Source: Burkholderiales bacterium | GTDB taxonomy: Bacteria; Pseudomonadota; Gammaproteobacteria; Burkholderiales; Casimicrobiaceae | Direction of reading: 5' to 3' | DNA length: 8,039 nt | Assembly (NCBI GenBank): GCA_025354075.1 | Contig: JANXNO010000202.1 | Location: 1 to 8,039, forward strand | Shown: in pieces, positions 6,209 through 8,039 of the stretch | Layout: every line of letters starts with the position of its first letter | How positions within the stretch are numbered: the first letter of the stretch is position 1 | Translations under genes and position numbers: made by a program | The notes under the pieces: generated by a model | What the model was told of the DNA's origin: nothing | Databases searched by the model: none | Seen by the model: the letters and a program-made list of their open reading frames with translations, nothing else

Positions 6209-6236
6209 ATTATGTACGTATTTACAGTATTTGCAA
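6209..6236 (-). promoter_or_regulatory. radC promoter with LexA-box-like operator
   Basis: On the - strand, TTGCAA (6236-6231) and CATAAT (6214-6209, five of six matches to consensus) are 16 bp apart. The sequence at 6229-6210 reads TACTGT, eight bases (AAATACGT), then ACATAA. It matches the E. coli LexA consensus (TACTGT-AT-rich-ACAGTA) at 15 of 20 positions as counted by eye, with the CTGT half perfect and the other half ACAT instead of ACAG. It fills the promoter spacer, the usual place for repression. Confidence 0.4.
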
Positions 6237-6252
6237 GCTGGCGTACAGGCGA

Positions 6253-7473
6253 CTACCGCGAAGCGTATTTCCCCAGTTCTGTCTTCGCAATTGCGGCGCG
6301 GTGCACTTCGTCCGGGCCGTCGGCGAAGCGTAGCGTGCGGGCTGCGGTGTACGCGTAGGCGAGCGGAAAGTCGTCACTCATGCCGCCGCCGCCGTGCGCT
6401 TGCATCGCCCAGTCAATGACCTGACAGGCCACATTCGGCGCGACGACTTTGATCATCGCGATGTTCTGCTTGGCGACCTTGTTGCCCGCCACGTCCATCA
6501 TCCACGCGGCGTTGAGCGTGAGTAAACGCGCCTGATCAATCATGCAGCGCGCCTCGGCGATACGCTCGTGCCACACGCTTTGCGCGGCCACGGGTTTGCC
6601 GAAGGCGACGCGCGTGGTGAGACGCTTGCACATGAGTTCCAGCGCGCGCTCCGACAAGCCGATGAGGCGCATGCAATGGTGGATTCGGCCCGGCCCGAGT
6701 CGACCCTGCGCGATCTCAAAGCCGCGACCTTCGCCCAGCAGCATGTTCGCTGCCGGAACGCGAACGTCGGTGAACGTCATTTCGCAATGTCCGTGCGGCG
6801 CGTCGTCGTAGCCGAACACGGTGAGCGGTCGGATCACCTTCACGCCCGGTGCGTTTGCTGGCACGAGGATCATCGATTGCTGCTCGTGACGTTGCGCGGA
6901 CGGATCGCTCTTGCCCATCACGACATACACCGCGCAACGCGGATCACCCGCGCCGGAAATCCACCACTTGCGGCCATTGATGACGTACTCGTCGCCGTCG
7001 CGCTCGATGCGGGTCTCGATGTTGGTGGCGTCTGATGATGCAACGCCCGGCTCGGTCATCGCGAACGCGGAGCGAATTTCACCCGCAAGCAACCGCGGCA
7101 ACCACTCGGCCTTTTTCTCGGCGCTGGCGTACTGGATGATCGTTTCCATGTTGCCGGTGTCGGGCGCGGAGCAATTGAACACTTCTGAGGCCCATGGCAC
7201 GCGACCCATGATTTCGGCGAGCGGCGCGTATTCCTGATTGTTGAGTCCGGCACCGTATTCGGCATGCGGGCAGAACAGATTCCATAGCCCGGCGCTCTTC
7301 GCTAGAGGCTTCAATTCCTCGATGATGCGCGTTGGCGTCCAGCGCTTGCCGGCGGCGGTATTGTCGGCGACATCAGACTCGTAGCGATGCTCGTTCGGGT
7401 AGATGTGCTGGTCAAAAAAACCGAGCAGTTGCGCCTGATAGTGCTTGACCTTGTCCGAATACTGAAAGTCCAT
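6253..7473 (-). CDS. Acyl-CoA dehydrogenase, ACAD10/ACAD11-like
   Basis: This is an FAD-dependent acyl-CoA dehydrogenase-fold enzyme of 406 residues, full length for the family. The N-terminal helical domain covers about 1-135. [16 protein letters not shown] (136-151) and [13 protein letters not shown] (166-178) are the FAD/substrate signatures of the middle beta domain. The C-terminal helical domain has [14 protein letters not shown] (359-372) and [10 protein letters not shown] (382-391), where D385 stands at the catalytic-base position that is Glu in most medium-chain enzymes. Asp there is typical of the ACAD10/11 group. ATG 7473 has an ideal AAGGAGG at 7487-7481, seven bases upstream. The upstream gene on the same strand encodes an APH-type kinase; in animal ACAD10/11 the two domains are fused, and in bacterial LvaA/LvaC-type pathways they act in turn on 4-hydroxyacyl-CoA. 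That substrate is inference here. Confidence 0.93.
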   Translation of the reverse strand: MDFQYSDKVKHYQAQLLGFFDQHIYPNEHRYESDVADNTAAGKRWTPTRIIEELKPLAKSAGLWNLFCPHAEYGAGLNNQEYAPLAEIMGRVPWASEVFNCSAPDTGNMETIIQYASAEKKAEWLPRLLAGEIRSAFAMTEPGVASSDATNIETRIERDGDEYVINGRKWWISGAGDPRCAVYVVMGKSDPSAQRHEQQSMILVPANAPGVKVIRPLTVFGYDDAPHGHCEMTFTDVRVPAANMLLGEGRGFEIAQGRLGPGRIHHCMRLIGLSERALELMCKRLTTRVAFGKPVAAQSVWHERIAEARCMIDQARLLTLNAAWMMDVAGNKVAKQNIAMIKVVAPNVACQVIDWAMQAHGGGGMSDDFPLAYAYTAARTLRFADGPDEVHRAAIAKTELGKYASR

Positions 7474-7528
7474 GTTGATTCCTCCTTAAACGCTTGAAAA
7501 AATTCTGATCTGTCGGGTGCAGGGTAGC

Positions 7529-7544
7529 GCGATTGGCCATTCGC
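7529..7544. promoter_or_regulatory. Imperfect palindrome between kinase and dehydrogenase genes
   Basis: GCGATTGGCCATTCGC is symmetric at 14 of 16 positions and lies in the 111-bp gap between the phosphotransferase stop and the acyl-CoA dehydrogenase start. It could be a regulator site for the dehydrogenase or chance. No terminator is visible in this gap, so read-through from the kinase gene is likely. Confidence 0.2.
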
Positions 7545-7584
7545 AATTTAATCTGCATCAAGCCCGCGTCGTATGGGCGTTGCT

Positions 7585-7957
7585 TCAGGCAATCGCCCGC
7601 GCAACCGCCCAGCCCTGCTCGGCAATCGGTCGCGTCGATTTACCCATCGCCATCGCCTGCGCGCTCGCGGCGGTGCCATCAACCACGCGCTTCATGATGC
7701 CCTGCAAAATGCCCGCCATGCGGAACATGTTGAACGCCATGTAGAACTCAAAATTGGGAATGCCGTCGGCACGCCCGGAGCGTTCGCAGTACCGGGCGAT
7801 GTACTCCTTGACCGAAGGAATGCCGCTGCCGGTGATGTCCACGCCGCCCAGGCCACGTCCAGCGCCCGGTGGCAAATACCAGGTCATGCAGTGGTAGGCA
7901 AAATCCGCCAGCGGGTGCCCGAGCGTTGACAACTCCCAATCGAGCACCGCTAATATT
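7585..7957 (-). CDS. APH-family phosphotransferase, C-terminal part of a broken gene
   Basis: This is the C-terminal part of a phosphotransferase of the aminoglycoside-phosphotransferase/choline-kinase fold, of the kind paired with ACAD10/11 dehydrogenases. [20 protein letters not shown] holds the metal-binding Asp of the DWE motif; [18 protein letters not shown], the helical lobe with [16 protein letters not shown], and a natural C-terminus ending in TGA (7587-7585) follow. Upstream, the family expects an HGDxRxDN catalytic loop directly before ILAVLDWE. It is absent from this strand, because the frame runs into an inverted piece at AATATT (7957-7952). A naive call would begin at ATG 7980 with MQVSSPDG, but those residues come from the wrong strand of the flipped piece and are spurious. 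The 5' half of the gene lies beyond the window. The likely job is phosphorylation of a hydroxyacyl-CoA before the dehydrogenase acts. Confidence 0.85.
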
Positions 7958-8039
7958 CCGTCTGGCGAAGAAACCTGCATCGTGCATGGTGACTATCGTC
8001 TCGACAATGTGATTTTTCATCCGACCGAGCCACGAATAT
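7952..8039 (+). other. Inverted segment carrying the kinase catalytic loop
   Basis: Read on the + strand from 7952, the frame gives NIPSGEETC, then [10 protein letters not shown], then [10 protein letters not shown], and reaches the window edge. This is the Brenner-type HxDxxxxN catalytic loop of the same phosphotransferase family, and in intact relatives it directly precedes ILAVLDWE. Here that next piece is on the opposite strand. The segment starts with AATATT (7952-7957) and the window ends in AATAT (8035-8039), so one T would complete the same palindrome. Reversing the segment restores one continuous frame through both motifs. Confidence 0.8.

Noticed and set aside
7748..8020. A 90-codon - strand frame beginning [10 protein letters not shown]
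   Set aside because: It is the antisense of the inverted kinase loop followed by an out-of-frame reading of the kinase C-terminal region.
1..8039. CRISPR arrays, tRNA or rRNA genes, insertion sequences, toxin-antitoxin or phage genes
   Set aside because: No spaced direct repeats, cloverleaf, transposase or terminal inverted repeats were seen. The only tandem repeat is the coding array of the H1-like gene.

Overview
The window looks like chromosomal DNA of a Gram-negative betaproteobacterium, probably near the Burkholderiales. That placement is inferred from a lysine/alanine/proline histone H1-like protein of the Bordetella type, from the gene order mltD-gloB-yafS-rnhA, and from moderately high GC. 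Both ends cut through genes, so this may be a whole contig.

Layout. Positions 1-58 hold the last codons of an unidentified + strand gene. A 373-bp gap follows, with a 16-bp perfect palindrome and a candidate promoter. The H1-like gene (432-875, +) comes next and ends in a textbook terminator. Positions 930-1302 have no intact gene and may hold a decayed one. A terminator at 1301-1329 closes the leftward mltD (membrane-bound murein transglycosylase). mltD lies downstream of gloB (glyoxalase II, also leftward). Divergent from gloB are a YafS-like methyltransferase and rnhA (RNase HI), which abut without a gap. This order matches E. coli mltD-gloB-yafS-rnhA, but dnaQ does not follow. rnhA and radC converge on a 120-bp gap that can fold into one long hairpin.

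The right third is a leftward series: an APH-type phosphotransferase, an acyl-CoA dehydrogenase of the ACAD10/ACAD11 type, then radC. The kinase/dehydrogenase pair has the two activities that are fused in animal ACAD10/11 and that act together in bacterial 4-hydroxyacyl-CoA catabolism (the LvaA/LvaC type). radC has its own candidate promoter with a LexA-box-like sequence across the spacer, and a leader hairpin that pairs its ribosome-binding site.

The most unusual observation is at the right edge. The phosphotransferase gene is broken by strand inversion: its C-terminal part, including the metal-binding DWE motif, is on the - strand, while the adjoining upstream codons with the catalytic HGDYRLDN motif are on the + strand. 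The switch lies at a palindromic AATATT, and the window ends in AATAT at the other edge of the flipped piece. Flipping 7952-8039 in thought restores an uninterrupted reading frame. This is either a real micro-inversion or a fold-back/cloning/amplification chimera at a contig end. Apart from this and several candidate regulatory structures, the genes are ordinary housekeeping and catabolic genes, and I see no sign of a new multi-gene defence or mobile system.
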